NCBI RefSeq assembly: GCF_900188035.1
Contig: NZ_FZNN01000003.1
Span: 1 to 64,000 of the forward strand
Reading direction: 5' to 3'
DNA length: 64,000 nt
From: Puniceibacterium sediminis
Lineage (GTDB): Bacteria > Pseudomonadota > Alphaproteobacteria > Rhodobacterales > Rhodobacteraceae
Shown: positions 7,873-17,577 of the stretch, piece by piece
Position numbering within the stretch: the stretch's first letter is position 1
Layout: each line of letters opens with the position of its first letter
Made by a program: the position numbers and the translations under genes
The notes under the pieces: generated by a model
The model's input: only the letters and a program-made list of their open reading frames with translations
What the model was told of the DNA's origin: nothing
The model's database searches: none

Positions 7873-8531
7873 TGCTGTTCGCCGCCGGTTTCGGCACCCG
7901 CATGGGTGCGCTGACACAAGACCGACCAAAACCGCTGATCCCCGTGGGGGGGCACCCCTTGATCGACCACGCACTGGATATCGTCGACGCGCACGGCACA
8001 CTGCGCCGGGTCGTGAACACGCACTACATGGCGGATCAGATGGCGGCGCACCTCTCGGGCAGGAACGTCATGATTTCGCCTGAACAGCCCGAGATCCTCG
8101 ACACCGGCGGTGGCTTGCGTGCCGCCCTGCCGTTGCTTGGAGCAGAGCCGGTGTTCACGCTCAACACCGACGCGATCTGGTCCGGGCCGAACCCGCTCGA
8201 CCTGCTCAGCGCGGCCTGGGATCCTGATCGGATGGACGCCCTTTTGCTGTGCGTGCCTCTGCCACAGGCTTTGGGCCGCAAGGGGGTGGGCGATTTCAGT
8301 CTGGATCAGGGGCGCCTGCACCGGGGCGGGGACCTTGTCTATACCGGGGCGCAGGTTCTGCGCACGGACAGGTTGGCGGACATCGCCGAGACCGCGTTTT
8401 CGCTCAACCTGCTCTGGAACCAAATGCAGGCCAATGGGCGGTTGTTCGGCCTCACTTACCCGGGAAAATGGTGCGACGTCGGCCATCCCGACGGCATCAC
8501 GCTGGCTGAAACCCTGCTACCCGATGTTTGA
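7857..8531 (+). CDS. murU: Sugar-1-phosphate nucleotidyltransferase, MurU-like
   Basis: A 224-residue GT-A fold protein. The nucleotide-binding start AAGFGTRMGALTQDRPKPL and VGGHPLIDHAL are diagnostic for sugar-nucleotide pyrophosphorylases. LNTDAIW carries the metal-binding Asp. With AmgK it would turn MurNAc-1-phosphate into UDP-MurNAc, by-passing early peptidoglycan synthesis. It overlaps amgK by 16 nt at its start and addB by 8 nt at its end. The substrate is inferred from context. Confidence 0.8.
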   Translation: MPDAVMLFAAGFGTRMGALTQDRPKPLIPVGGHPLIDHALDIVDAHGTLRRVVNTHYMADQMAAHLSGRNVMISPEQPEILDTGGGLRAALPLLGAEPVFTLNTDAIWSGPNPLDLLSAAWDPDRMDALLLCVPLPQALGRKGVGDFSLDQGRLHRGGDLVYTGAQVLRTDRLADIAETAFSLNLLWNQMQANGRLFGLTYPGKWCDVGHPDGITLAETLLPDV

Positions 8532-11451
8532 ACCCTCCTCCTCCCCGAGGCTTTTCGGCCTTGCCCCCGGCGTCGATTTTCCCGAAGCACTGGTGAGAGG
8601 CCTGCGCGACCGCCTGACCGGACAGCCGCCCGAGGCGATGGCCCGGGTCGAGCTGATCGTGAACACCCACCGCATGCGCCGCCGCCTGCGCGAGATTTTC
8701 GATGCAGGCCCACCCAGCTTTCTGCCCCGCATCCGCCTGCTGACCGATCTGTCCGACGTCGGCCTCATCCTGCCAGAACCGGTTTCGCCGCTCCGCCGCC
8801 GTCTGGAACTGGTACAATTGGTGTCGACCCTTCTTGAACGCCAGCCCGACCTTGCGCCACGATCCGCATTGTATGATCTGGCTGACAGTCTGGCCGGGCT
8901 CATGGACGAGATGCAGATCGAAAACGTGCCCCCCGACCGGATCGAGGCGTTGGATGTCTCGGATCAGTCCGGCCACTGGGAACGCGCGCTGACGTTTCTG
9001 CGGATCGTACAGCGCTATTTCGACCTTTCTGACGAAACACCCGACGCCGGTGCATTGCAGCGGATTGCGGTGGAACAGACCCTTGCCCGCTGGGCGGAAA
9101 ACCCGCCGAGGCATCCCGTGATCATCGCGGGTTCGACCGGATCGCGCAGGACCACCGCGCAACTGATTCACGCAGCCACCCGCCTGCCGCAGGGTGCCGT
9201 TGTGGTTCCGGGGTATGACTTCGACATGCCCGAAACGGTCTGGGACAAGCTGACCGACAGCCTCACCGGAGAGGACCACCCCCAGTTCCGCTTTGCCGCC
9301 ATGCTGGCCGCGCTTGATCTGCGCCCGGATGACGTCCTGCCATGGACGGGACAGAATCCGCCTAACGCAGGCCGCAACAGCCTGATTTCTCTGGCCCTGC
9401 GCCCTGCCCCGGTGACCAGTCAATGGCTGACCGAGGGACCGAAGCTGCCGCTGCTCGATGCCGCCACAGCCGAATTGACACTGGTCGAGGCACAGTCATC
9501 CCGCGAAGAGGCGCTGGCCATCGCCCTGCGCCTGCGGCAAGCGGCCGAGGATGGGCAGACAGCTGCACTGATCACGCCGGACAGGATGCTGTCGCGTCAG
9601 GTGACTGCCGCGCTCGACCGCTGGAACATCCTGCCGGATGACAGCGCCGGCATTCCCCCGCAACTCACCCCTCCGGGCCGGTTCCTGCGTCACGTGGCTG
9701 CCCTGTTCCAGCAGGATCTGACCGCTGAGGCGTTGCTGACGCTGCTCAAACACCCGCTGACCCATACCGGCGCGGGGCGTAGCGATCACCTGCGTCACAC
9801 CCGCGATCTGGAGCTCTACATCCGGCGCAATGGCATCCCCTATCCTACCGCCGAAGTATTGACCGCTTGGGGCGAAACAACCGAAAACACAGGCTGGATA
9901 GACTGGATTATCACTGTTTTCGTTCAACCACCGGAAGCCGGGGAAATTCCCCTTGGCGAATGGCTGAGCCTTCATGTCAAACGGGCCGAATCCATTGCCG
10001 CAGGTTCGCTCAGCGACGATGCCTCGGAGCTCTGGGCCCAAAATGCAGGCCGTGCAGTAAAGGACATCGTCGCGGATCTGCAACGTGAAGCGGCGCATGG
10101 CGGCACAATGGGTGCGCGCGATTATGGCGACGTCTTCGGTGCGGTCTTGGCACGTGGCGAGGTGCGTAACCCCGACACGCCCCACCCCCATATCCGCATC
10201 TGGGGCACGATCGAGGCGAGGATCATGGGGGCCGATCTGCTCATCCTTGGTGGGCTGAACGAAGGCAGCTGGCCCGAAATGCCCGGCGCCGACCCCTGGC
10301 TGAATCGCAAGCTGCGCCATGATGCGGGTCTGTTGCTGCCGGAACGGCGTATCGGCCTTTCCGCGCATGATTTTCAGCAGGCCGTCGCTGCACCCGAGGT
10401 CTGGCTGACCCGGTCGATAAAATCCGACGATGCCGAGACGGTTCCCTCGCGATGGGTCAACCGGATGATGAACCTGATGCGCGGTCTGCCCGACCGGAAT
10501 GGTCCCGCCGCGCTGGACGCGATGAAGCAGCGCGGCGCGCATTGGCTTGCCATGGCTCGCGCGGTTGAGGCGCCCGAACCGGCCCCTTCCGCGCCGCGTC
10601 CCTCACCGGTGCCACCAGTTGCAACCCGACCGACCCAGCTTTCTGTCACGGAAATCAAGCGGTTGATCCGCGATCCCTATGCGATTTATGCCAAACACAT
10701 TCTCAAACTCTACCCTCTCAATCCTCTGCAACGCGCGCCCGATGCGCTGATGCGTGGAATCGTTGTGCATGAGGTGATGGAGCAGTTTCTGCGCGACGTG
10801 ATCGACGACCCTGCCCTGCTGACGACCGACCATTTGCTGGCCGTCACCCGGCAGATCATTGCGCGCGACATTCCCTTTCCGACCATGCGCCACCTCTGGC
10901 AGTCCCGTGTCGCGCGGATCGCCGACTGGTTTGTGGCCTCGGAAATCATCCGCCAGAGCCACGCCCTGCCGCACCCCGCACGGATCGAGATCAAGGGCCG
11001 GGTGCCACTTCCGGGACTCAACTTTGCTCTCGTGGGCAAGGCGGACCGCATAGATCTGGATGCCAATGGCAACGCCTATATCTATGACTACAAGACCGGC
11101 AACGCCCCCGGAAAATCCGAGCAGAAGTATTTCGACAAGCAACTACTGCTGGAGGCCGCGATGGTCGAAAATCAGGGGTTTGAGGGACTTTCGGCGCGCC
11201 ACACGATCCGTGCCGCCTACATCGCCTTGGGCACTTCCCCGGCAGAGGTGGACGCCCCGCTGGACGACACCACCACAGCAAAGGTCTGGGAGGAATTCCA
11301 GTCACTGATCCGCGAGTATTTCGAGCCGGACAAAGGTTACACTGCACGTCGCGCGATGCTGAAAGAGGGCGATGTGTCCGACTATGATCAGCTTGCCCGG
11401 TTTGGCGAATGGGACGTTTCGCAACTCCCAGTCAGGGAGGTGCTGGAATGA
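8524..11451 (+). CDS. addB: AddB subunit of the AddAB helicase-nuclease
   Basis: A 975-residue alphaproteobacterial AddB. An inactive helicase-like region covers about 1-690, with a P-loop-like GSTGSRRT near 203 in which the Walker Lys is replaced. A RecB-type nuclease domain runs from LSVTEIKRLIRDPYAIYAK (706) to about 960, with D855 and K857 in YDYKTG. AddAB resects double-strand breaks for RecA loading. The frame is open upstream to 8110, but that part is murU read in another frame. ATG 8524 overlaps murU by 8 nt and gives the family N-terminus (RLFGLAPGVDFP). The protein contains no cysteine at all. It overlaps addA by 4 nt. Confidence 0.93.
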   Translation: MFEPSSSPRLFGLAPGVDFPEALVRGLRDRLTGQPPEAMARVELIVNTHRMRRRLREIFDAGPPSFLPRIRLLTDLSDVGLILPEPVSPLRRRLELVQLVSTLLERQPDLAPRSALYDLADSLAGLMDEMQIENVPPDRIEALDVSDQSGHWERALTFLRIVQRYFDLSDETPDAGALQRIAVEQTLARWAENPPRHPVIIAGSTGSRRTTAQLIHAATRLPQGAVVVPGYDFDMPETVWDKLTDSLTGEDHPQFRFAAMLAALDLRPDDVLPWTGQNPPNAGRNSLISLALRPAPVTSQWLTEGPKLPLLDAATAELTLVEAQSSREEALAIALRLRQAAEDGQTAALITPDRMLSRQVTAALDRWNILPDDSAGIPPQLTPPGRFLRHVAALFQQDLTAEALLTLLKHPLTHTGAGRSDHLRHTRDLELYIRRNGIPYPTAEVLTAWGETTENTGWIDWIITVFVQPPEAGEIPLGEWLSLHVKRAESIAAGSLSDDASELWAQNAGRAVKDIVADLQREAAHGGTMGARDYGDVFGAVLARGEVRNPDTPHPHIRIWGTIEARIMGADLLILGGLNEGSWPEMPGADPWLNRKLRHDAGLLLPERRIGLSAHDFQQAVAAPEVWLTRSIKSDDAETVPSRWVNRMMNLMRGLPDRNGPAALDAMKQRGAHWLAMARAVEAPEPAPSAPRPSPVPPVATRPTQLSVTEIKRLIRDPYAIYAKHILKLYPLNPLQRAPDALMRGIVVHEVMEQFLRDVIDDPALLTTDHLLAVTRQIIARDIPFPTMRHLWQSRVARIADWFVASEIIRQSHALPHPARIEIKGRVPLPGLNFALVGKADRIDLDANGNAYIYDYKTGNAPGKSEQKYFDKQLLLEAAMVENQGFEGLSARHTIRAAYIALGTSPAEVDAPLDDTTTAKVWEEFQSLIREYFEPDKGYTARRAMLKEGDVSDYDQLARFGEWDVSQLPVREVLE

Positions 11452-14400
11452 TCCGCGACGATGCAAGCGCACGACAGGTTCAGGCCGCAAGCCCCGACCT
11501 GTCCACCTGGCTGTCGGCCAATGCTGGCTCCGGCAAGACCCGAGTGCTGACCGACCGTGTCGCACGGCTGCTGCTGGGGGACGTACTGCCCGAACACATC
11601 CTGTGCCTGACCTATACCAAGGCCGCCGCGACCGAGATGCAGAACCGCCTGTTTCGCCGTCTTGGTGCCTGGGCGATGTTGCCTGATGACAAATTGCGGG
11701 ATGAATTAGGTCTGCTTGGCGTCGATACCGGTGTGTCGGGCGACTTTCTGCAAAAGGCCCGCACGCTGTTTGCACGCGCTATCGAAACCCCGGGCGGATT
11801 GCGCATTCAGACCATCCATTCGTTCTGCGCCGCCCTCCTCCGCCGCTTCCCTCTCGAAGCGCGAGTTTCACCCCAATTCAAGGAGATGGAGGACCGCGCC
11901 GCCGATCTGCTGCGGACCGATATCCTTGATCGGTTTTCGGATGGACCGCAGGCACATTTGGTGGCGGCACTGGCCCAGTACCTTACCAACGACGAACCCG
12001 AGGCGCTGCTGCGTGACATCGTCCGCAAGCCCGACGCATTTCTGCCCCCTCGCGACGACGCCACGATCCACGCGCTTTATGGTCTGAAACCGGATGCGAA
12101 CATGCGCCAGCTGCTCGCATCCACCTTTCTGGGCAGCGAAGTCGATCTGATAACATCGCTGATCCCCCTGCTGAAGGCGAGCGGCAGCAATGATCAGAAA
12201 GCGGCCGCTATTCTGTCTGCCTTTGACCAGCCTGACGAAGACGGTCTGACCATTCTCACGAAAGCGCTGCTGACGCAGACTGGCACGCTGCGCAAAAATT
12301 TCCCGGCCAAGGCTGTCCGTACGGCAAATCCCGACCTGACCGCCCGTCTGGATGAGCTTGCCCTGCGGGTCGAAGACGCCCGAAACATCCAACTTGCCCT
12401 GCGCGCGGCCCGGCGTGACATCGTGCTGCACCGCTTTGCCCAAGCCTTCCTTCCCGCATATGCCGCTGAAAAGCAGCGTCGTGGCTGGCTGGATTTCGAC
12501 GACCTTATCGACAAGGCCCGCGCCCTGCTGTCGGACCCGCGCGTGGCGCAGTGGGTGCTTTATCGGCTGGATGGCGGCATCGACCATATTCTGGTGGACG
12601 AGGCACAGGATACCTCGCCCGCGCAATGGCAGGTGATCGAACGGCTGGCGCAGGAATTCACATCCGGCGACGGGGCGCGTGCCGATGTAAACCGGACGAT
12701 CTTTGTCGTGGGGGATAAAAAACAGTCGATCTATTCCTTCCAAGGTGCCGATCCGCGTGAATTCGATCGCATGCGGGATGATTTTGCCGCCCGGCTGGAA
12801 AAGACCGGTTCACCGCTCAACGATCTGACACTGGACCACAGTTTCCGGTCTGCTGAACCGATCCTGCGGCTGGTCGACAACACCTTTGTGGGGTCCGAGG
12901 CTTCGGGTTTTTCCGCCGCGCAGGGCCACGTCGCGTTCAAGGAGAAGATGCCCGGTCGCGTCGATCTCTGGCCCCATGTTCCCAAGACCGAAGAGGACAA
13001 GGATGGCGACTGGCACGACCCCGTTGATCAGGTAGGCCAGCGGCACCACACCGTGATCCTTGCGCAGCGCATTGCCCGTTTCATGCGTGAAACCATCGAT
13101 GCAGGCACCCCGCTGCCCACTGAGATCGGCCATTCCGGTACCTACGAAACGCGACCGGTCCATGCCGGCGATTTCCTGATCCTTGTGCGGGGCCGATCGC
13201 GCCTTTTCACCGAGATCATCCGCGCCTGCAAACAAGAGGGCCTACCGATTGCCGGCGCAGATCGGCTCAAGGTCATGGCCGAACTTGCCGTGCGCGACCT
13301 TGGCGCGCTGTTGTCTTTCCTCGCCACACCCGAGGATGATCTGTCGCTTGCCACCGCGCTGCGATCACCGTTGTTCCGCCTCAGCGAAAACCAGCTTTTC
13401 GGGCTGGCGCAGGGCCGCAAGGGCTATCTCTGGACCGCACTACGCGAACGGGCCCAAGATTTTCCGCAGGTGATGGACACGCTGGGCGACCTGATGGCGC
13501 AGACCGATTTTCTGCGCCCCTTCGACCTGATCGAGAGAATCCTGACCCGGCATCGGGGTCGCAAGCGACTGTTGGGCCGGCTGGGGGACGAGGCCGAGGA
13601 TGGCATCAATGCTCTGCTCCAGCAGGCACTGGCCTATGAACAGAACTCGGTGCCTTCACTCACCGGGTTCCTGACATGGATGCAGACCGACGACCTGACC
13701 ATCAAGCGCGCCGCCGACAGCGCCGGGGGGCGGGTTCGAGTAATGACCGTGCACGGCGCCAAGGGGCTGGAAGCGCCTATCGTCATCCTGCCGGACTGCG
13801 CCCAGCCCCAGACCGCTCTGCGCGACGCGCTGCTAAACCAGGACGACACGGTGCTATGGAAACAGGCGTCGACCCTGATGCCTCCTGCGCAAACCGCAGC
13901 GCAGGAAATCGCGAAAGAAGCACAATCGCGCGAGCGGGATCGGCTGCTTTATGTGGCCATGACCCGGGCAGAAAAGTGGCTGATCGTCGCCGCCGCTGGC
14001 GAATTGGGCAAAAACGGTGAATCCTGGTACGACCGGGTAAAACAGGGTCTGGATCGCTCTGGCGCCGTGCCACAGACCTACGGTTTTGGCGATCTCGGCA
14101 CGGGTGAGGGTCTGCAACTGGGTGTCACGGACCTGTCCGGTCTGACCTTCACCAACCCTGACGTGCGACACGAAGTGATCCCGGAGCTGCCCGAACACTT
14201 CCTGCAAACCGCCCCGATACCCGTCCCGCCCCCCGAGGTCAGGACACCCTCGGACCTGGGCGGTGCCAAGGCGCTGCCCGGACCCGATGGGGATGACTCC
14301 GAAGTTGCGAAAGCACGTGGCGAGCGGATGCATAAACTACTTGAACACCTCGCCCTCCTGCCAGCCACCGAACGCGCTGGCATGGCCGAACGTTGGGCGG

Positions 14401-14804
14401 GCGAAGATCCGGACCAGGACACCCTGTCGCTGGTCGAGGAATCCCTTGCGCTGATGGCCCCCCCGGCGCTGAGCCATCTCTTTGCACCCGGCAGTCTGGC
14501 CGAAGTGCCCTTGACCGCAGATGTTCCGCCTCTCGGACGGCTGCATGGCATCATAGATCGGTTGATCGTCACATCAGAAAAAATCACCGCGGTGGACTTC
14601 AAAACCAACCGCACGGTTCCAGACAACGCGGCCGCGTGCCCCGAAGGGCTTTTGCGTCAGATGGGTGCCTACCTGGCCATGCTGGGCGCGCTGTATCCAG
14701 ACCGCGATATAGAGGTCGGGCTGCTTTGGACCCGCACCGCACACTATATGCCGTTGCCACACGCGCTTGTGACACAAGCTATAAGACGCGCGGGCACACC
14801 TTGA
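11448..14804 (+). CDS. addA: AddA subunit of the AddAB helicase-nuclease
   Basis: A 1118-residue UvrD/Rep-type helicase fused to a RecB-type nuclease. Walker A is ANAGSGKT (24-31). Motif II is ILVDEAQDTSPAQW, motif III VGDKKQSIYSFQGA, motif IV LDHSFRS, motif V VMTVHGAKGLE, motif VI LLYVAMTRAEK. The C-terminal nuclease residues are D1037, D1050 and K1052 in HGIID...VDFKTNR. Together with AddB it unwinds and trims DNA ends. ATG 11448 overlaps the addB stop (ATGA), and an upstream in-frame start is unlikely. About 75 bp separate it from trxA. Confidence 0.95.
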   Translation: MIRDDASARQVQAASPDLSTWLSANAGSGKTRVLTDRVARLLLGDVLPEHILCLTYTKAAATEMQNRLFRRLGAWAMLPDDKLRDELGLLGVDTGVSGDFLQKARTLFARAIETPGGLRIQTIHSFCAALLRRFPLEARVSPQFKEMEDRAADLLRTDILDRFSDGPQAHLVAALAQYLTNDEPEALLRDIVRKPDAFLPPRDDATIHALYGLKPDANMRQLLASTFLGSEVDLITSLIPLLKASGSNDQKAAAILSAFDQPDEDGLTILTKALLTQTGTLRKNFPAKAVRTANPDLTARLDELALRVEDARNIQLALRAARRDIVLHRFAQAFLPAYAAEKQRRGWLDFDDLIDKARALLSDPRVAQWVLYRLDGGIDHILVDEAQDTSPAQWQVIERLAQEFTSGDGARADVNRTIFVVGDKKQSIYSFQGADPREFDRMRDDFAARLEKTGSPLNDLTLDHSFRSAEPILRLVDNTFVGSEASGFSAAQGHVAFKEKMPGRVDLWPHVPKTEEDKDGDWHDPVDQVGQRHHTVILAQRIARFMRETIDAGTPLPTEIGHSGTYETRPVHAGDFLILVRGRSRLFTEIIRACKQEGLPIAGADRLKVMAELAVRDLGALLSFLATPEDDLSLATALRSPLFRLSENQLFGLAQGRKGYLWTALRERAQDFPQVMDTLGDLMAQTDFLRPFDLIERILTRHRGRKRLLGRLGDEAEDGINALLQQALAYEQNSVPSLTGFLTWMQTDDLTIKRAADSAGGRVRVMTVHGAKGLEAPIVILPDCAQPQTALRDALLNQDDTVLWKQASTLMPPAQTAAQEIAKEAQSRERDRLLYVAMTRAEKWLIVAAAGELGKNGESWYDRVKQGLDRSGAVPQTYGFGDLGTGEGLQLGVTDLSGLTFTNPDVRHEVIPELPEHFLQTAPIPVPPPEVRTPSDLGGAKALPGPDGDDSEVAKARGERMHKLLEHLALLPATERAGMAERWAGEDPDQDTLSLVEESLALMAPPALSHLFAPGSLAEVPLTADVPPLGRLHGIIDRLIVTSEKITAVDFKTNRTVPDNAAACPEGLLRQMGAYLAMLGALYPDRDIEVGLLWTRTAHYMPLPHALVTQAIRRAGTP

Positions 14805-14879
14805 CGTGCCCCGGGCGGGTCCATACCTTCTGCATCAAATGACGCAAGTCACACCCCCTTTTTGTTAGGAGAGACTCTC

Positions 14880-15200
14880 ATGGCCACAGTTGCCGTAACC
14901 GACGCCACCTTTGACGACGTGGTAAAAGGCTCCGACGTTCCCGTCGTGGTTGATTTCTGGGCTGAATGGTGCGGTCCTTGCAAGCAGATCGGCCCGGCAC
15001 TTGAGGATCTCGCAAGCGAATATGGCGACAAGATCAAGATCGTAAAGGTCGATGTCGATTCGAACCCGAACACCGCCGCCGCAATGGGCGTGCGCGGGAT
15101 CCCCGCGCTGTTCATCTTCAAGGACGGCCAGGTGGTTTCGAACCGCGCCGGCGCAGCACCCAAGGCTGCCCTGAAAAGCTGGATCGACGGATCCATCTGA
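14880..15200 (+). CDS. trxA: Thioredoxin 1
   Basis: 106 residues with the classical active site WCGPC (30-34), the cis-Pro loop GIPALFIF, and the conserved D25/F26/W27. It is cytosolic and reduces protein disulfides using thioredoxin reductase. The start at 14880 has AGGAGA 6-8 nt upstream. An in-frame ATG 18 nt earlier lies inside that ribosome site and is unlikely. Its own terminator follows 25 nt after the stop, so it probably has its own transcript or ends the addBA transcript. Confidence 0.97.
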   Translation: MATVAVTDATFDDVVKGSDVPVVVDFWAEWCGPCKQIGPALEDLASEYGDKIKIVKVDVDSNPNTAAAMGVRGIPALFIFKDGQVVSNRAGAAPKAALKSWIDGSI

Positions 15201-15224
15201 TCGTGTGACCACTGAATTTTCTGG

Positions 15225-15258
15225 AACGGCTCCGCTTTTTCGGGGCCGTTTCTTTTTT
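15225..15258 (+). terminator. Rho-independent terminator after trxA
   Basis: A 9-bp stem, AACGGCTCC paired with GGGGCCGTT (one G-U), has an 8-nt loop and is followed by TCTTTTTT. It starts 25 nt after the trxA stop. Confidence 0.85.
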
Positions 15259-15317
15259 GCGGGGTCTTTTTCTGACTCAAAGTGACGGCTTAACGATGAA
15301 GATTCGATGCCTCACTT

Positions 15318-15342
15318 CGAACCGAATAGCCCTTTCGGTTCG
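15318..15342. repeat. Perfect 9-bp inverted repeat upstream of hslV
   Basis: CGAACCGAA (15318-15326) and TTCGGTTCG (15334-15342) form a perfect dyad with a 7-nt spacer, about 85 bp upstream of the proposed heat-shock -35 element. There is no T-run after it, so it looks more like a protein-binding dyad or a roadblock than a terminator. Confidence 0.45.
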
Positions 15343-15426
15343 TCACTAACGGGTCAAAACTGCGCCTTATCAAGGGTTTGAAAATCGCCGCCGGGAACGC
15401 TACAGGTCTCACGAGCGCCGCATTCG

Positions 15427-15455
15427 CTTGCACAAGCAGGGCCCCACTCCCATAT
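15427..15455 (+). promoter_or_regulatory. Candidate sigma-32 (RpoH) promoter of hslVU
   Basis: CTTGCA (15427-15432) and CCCATAT (15449-15455), with a 16-bp spacer, match the heat-shock pattern CTTG(A)...CCCCATnT. The expected transcription start would be about 18-20 nt before the hslV ATG. HslVU is a known RpoH target in proteobacteria. Confidence 0.55.
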
Positions 15456-15480
15456 GCGGTGGGATACGAAAGGACTGACA

Positions 15481-16038
15481 ATGGCAGAAAACGACTTCCC
15501 CGGTTGGCACGGCACTACGATCATCGGCGTCCGCAAGGGCGGACAGGTGGTGATTGCCGGCGATGGTCAGGTGAGCCTCGGTCAGACCGTGATCAAGGGC
15601 ACCGCGCGCAAGGTACGGCGGCTGAATCCGGGTGGCTATGACGTTGTATGCGGTTTTGCCGGGTCCACTGCGGACGCTTTCACATTGCTTGAACGGCTGG
15701 AAGCCAAGCTTGAGGCGACCCCGGGCCAGCTGCAACGCGCAAGTGTCGAATTGGCCAAGGACTGGCGAACTGATAAGTACCTGCAAAAGCTTGAAGCTAT
15801 GCTGATCGTGACCGACGGCACCGATCTTCTGGTGATAACCGGCGCCGGTGACGTGCTGGAACCGGAACACGACGTTACTGCCATTGGATCGGGCGGCAAC
15901 TACGCGCTGGCCGCAGCCCGCGCCCTGATGGACAGCGAAATGAATGCCGAAGAAATTGCGCGCCGTGCAATGGCCATCGCCGCGGACATCTGCGTCTATA
16001 CCAACGGCAACCTGACTGTGGAAACCATCGGCAGCTAA
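15481..16038 (+). CDS. hslV: HslV (ClpQ) protease subunit
   Basis: 185 residues. The propeptide ends at HG and the mature protein begins with the catalytic Thr (T12 of GTTIIGV). [13 protein letters not shown] and GTARKVRRL are diagnostic of the HslV proteasome-like peptidase. It forms a double hexamer and degrades proteins unfolded by HslU. ATG 15481, preceded by AAGGA, gives the standard N-terminus; an upstream in-frame ATG at 15454 overlaps the promoter. hslU follows after 75 bp. Confidence 0.96.
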   Translation: MAENDFPGWHGTTIIGVRKGGQVVIAGDGQVSLGQTVIKGTARKVRRLNPGGYDVVCGFAGSTADAFTLLERLEAKLEATPGQLQRASVELAKDWRTDKYLQKLEAMLIVTDGTDLLVITGAGDVLEPEHDVTAIGSGGNYALAAARALMDSEMNAEEIARRAMAIAADICVYTNGNLTVETIGS

Positions 16039-16085
16039 AAGTTTCCCCGAAACTTTTGGCAAATTTCTTGATAAGAAATTTTGCC
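16037..16085 (+). repeat. Two tandem perfect hairpins between hslV and hslU
   Basis: First hairpin: AAAAGTTT (16037-16044) with AAACTTTT (16050-16057), loop CCCCG, beginning on the hslV stop codon. Second: GGCAAATTTCTT (16058-16069) with AAGAAATTTTGCC (16073-16085), loop GAT, one bulged T. They abut with no spacer and end 28 nt before the hslU ATG. Each is AU-rich, so neither is a standard terminator. mRNA processing or partial attenuation between the two subunits is my inference. Confidence 0.6.
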
Positions 16086-16113
16086 CGGTCCTACCGTGGC
16101 GAAAGGATACCCC

Positions 16114-17415
16114 ATGACAGACCTGACCCCCCGCGAAATCGTCTCGGAACTTGACCGGTTCATCATCGGCCAGTCGGACGCAAAGCGCGCCGTGGCCGTT
16201 GCGCTGCGCAGCCGTTGGCGCCGCAAGCAACTTTCAGATGATCTGCGCGACGAAGTCTATCCCAAGAATATCCTGATGATCGGACCCACGGGCGTCGGCA
16301 AGACCGAGATTTCCCGGCGCCTGGCCAAACTCGCCCGCGCGCCGTTCATCAAGGTCGAAGCAACCAAATTCACCGAAGTCGGTTATGTCGGCCGCGATGT
16401 CGAACAGATCATCCGCGATCTGGTCGACTCGGCCATCGCCCTGACCCGTGAAACTATGCGCGATGACGTCAAGGCCGCCGCCCACCAAGCTGCAGAAGAG
16501 CGCGTGATTTCTGCAATCGCCGGCGAAGATGCCCGCAGCGCCACCCGTGAAATGTTCCGCAAGAAGCTGAAGGCAGGCGAGCTGGATGACACGATGATCG
16601 AGCTCGACGTTGCGGAAACGGCAAGCCCATTTCCGCAGATGGATATCCCCGGCCAGCCCGGGGCAGGTATGATGAATCTGGGCGACATCTTTGGCAAGGC
16701 CTTCGGCCAGCGCACCGCCCGCAAACGCCTGAGCGTCTCGCAAAGCTATGAATTGCTGATCTCGGAGGAAGCGGACAAGCTGCTGGATGACGAAACGGTC
16801 AAAGCGGCAGCGCTGGAAGCGGTCGAACAGAACGGCATCGTCTTTCTCGACGAAATCGACAAGGTGTGTGCCCGCTCTGACGCGCGTGGCGGCGATGTCA
16901 GCCGCGAGGGCGTGCAGCGCGACCTCTTGCCCCTGATCGAAGGCACCACCGTTGCCACCAAACATGGAGCGGTCAAGACTGACCACATCCTGTTCATCGC
17001 CTCCGGCGCCTTCCACATCGCCAAACCCTCGGACCTTTTGCCGGAACTTCAGGGCCGTCTGCCGATACGCGTCAACCTGCGCCCCCTGACCGAAAGCGAT
17101 TTTGTCCGCATCCTGACAGAGACGGACAATGCCCTGACCCGGCAATACACCGCGCTGATGGCAACCGAAGGCGTCGTGGTGACCTTCACCGAAGACGGAA
17201 TTGCCTCGCTCGCTAGGATCGCTGCCGAGGTCAATACATCGGTCGAGAACATCGGCGCCCGCAGGCTCTATACCGTTATGGAGCGGGTGTTTGAGGAGCT
17301 GTCGTTCAATGCGCCGGACAAGGACGGCGAACAGGTGACTGTCGATGCCGGCTTTGTCGAAAAGCATCTGGGCGACCTCAGCCGTTCAACAGACCTCAGC
17401 CGTTACGTGCTTTGA
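16114..17415 (+). CDS. hslU: HslU (ClpY) AAA+ unfoldase
   Basis: 433 residues. It starts with [17 protein letters not shown]. Walker A is GPTGVGKTE, the pore loop region is GYVGRDVE, Walker B is [10 protein letters not shown], and sensor 2 lies in [17 protein letters not shown]. It unfolds substrates and feeds them into HslV. The C-terminus DLSRYVL is the tail that docks into HslV and activates it. ATG 16114 has GGA 7 nt upstream. It is in an operon with hslV. Confidence 0.97.
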   Translation: MTDLTPREIVSELDRFIIGQSDAKRAVAVALRSRWRRKQLSDDLRDEVYPKNILMIGPTGVGKTEISRRLAKLARAPFIKVEATKFTEVGYVGRDVEQIIRDLVDSAIALTRETMRDDVKAAAHQAAEERVISAIAGEDARSATREMFRKKLKAGELDDTMIELDVAETASPFPQMDIPGQPGAGMMNLGDIFGKAFGQRTARKRLSVSQSYELLISEEADKLLDDETVKAAALEAVEQNGIVFLDEIDKVCARSDARGGDVSREGVQRDLLPLIEGTTVATKHGAVKTDHILFIASGAFHIAKPSDLLPELQGRLPIRVNLRPLTESDFVRILTETDNALTRQYTALMATEGVVVTFTEDGIASLARIAAEVNTSVENIGARRLYTVMERVFEELSFNAPDKDGEQVTVDAGFVEKHLGDLSRSTDLSRYVL

Positions 17416-17459
17416 TCTGGACCGGGTCGAGGGACGCTGACGCTCACCAACCTATTTGA

Positions 17460-17500
17460 AAAGAGAAGAGGGGCAATTCCACCCAGCGCTTCTTCTCTTT
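17460..17500 (+). terminator. Possible terminator/hairpin after hslU
   Basis: AAAGAGAAGA (17460-17469) is exactly complementary to TCTTCTCTTT (17491-17500), with an internal GGG/CCC pairing in the 21-nt loop. The downstream TTTAAAAA is only a weak U-tract. It lies 45 nt after the hslU stop. Confidence 0.4.
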
Positions 17501-17577
17501 AAAAATACGCATTGCGGCGCTGGTCGCTGAGGCCGTGCAGGGGTATGTTCGCGCAAACAGCAATCTGAGGTTCCCTG

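Noticed and set aside
8110-8523. N-terminal extension of the addB frame
   Set aside because: This stretch is murU in another frame. The family start and the 8-nt overlap support ATG 8524.
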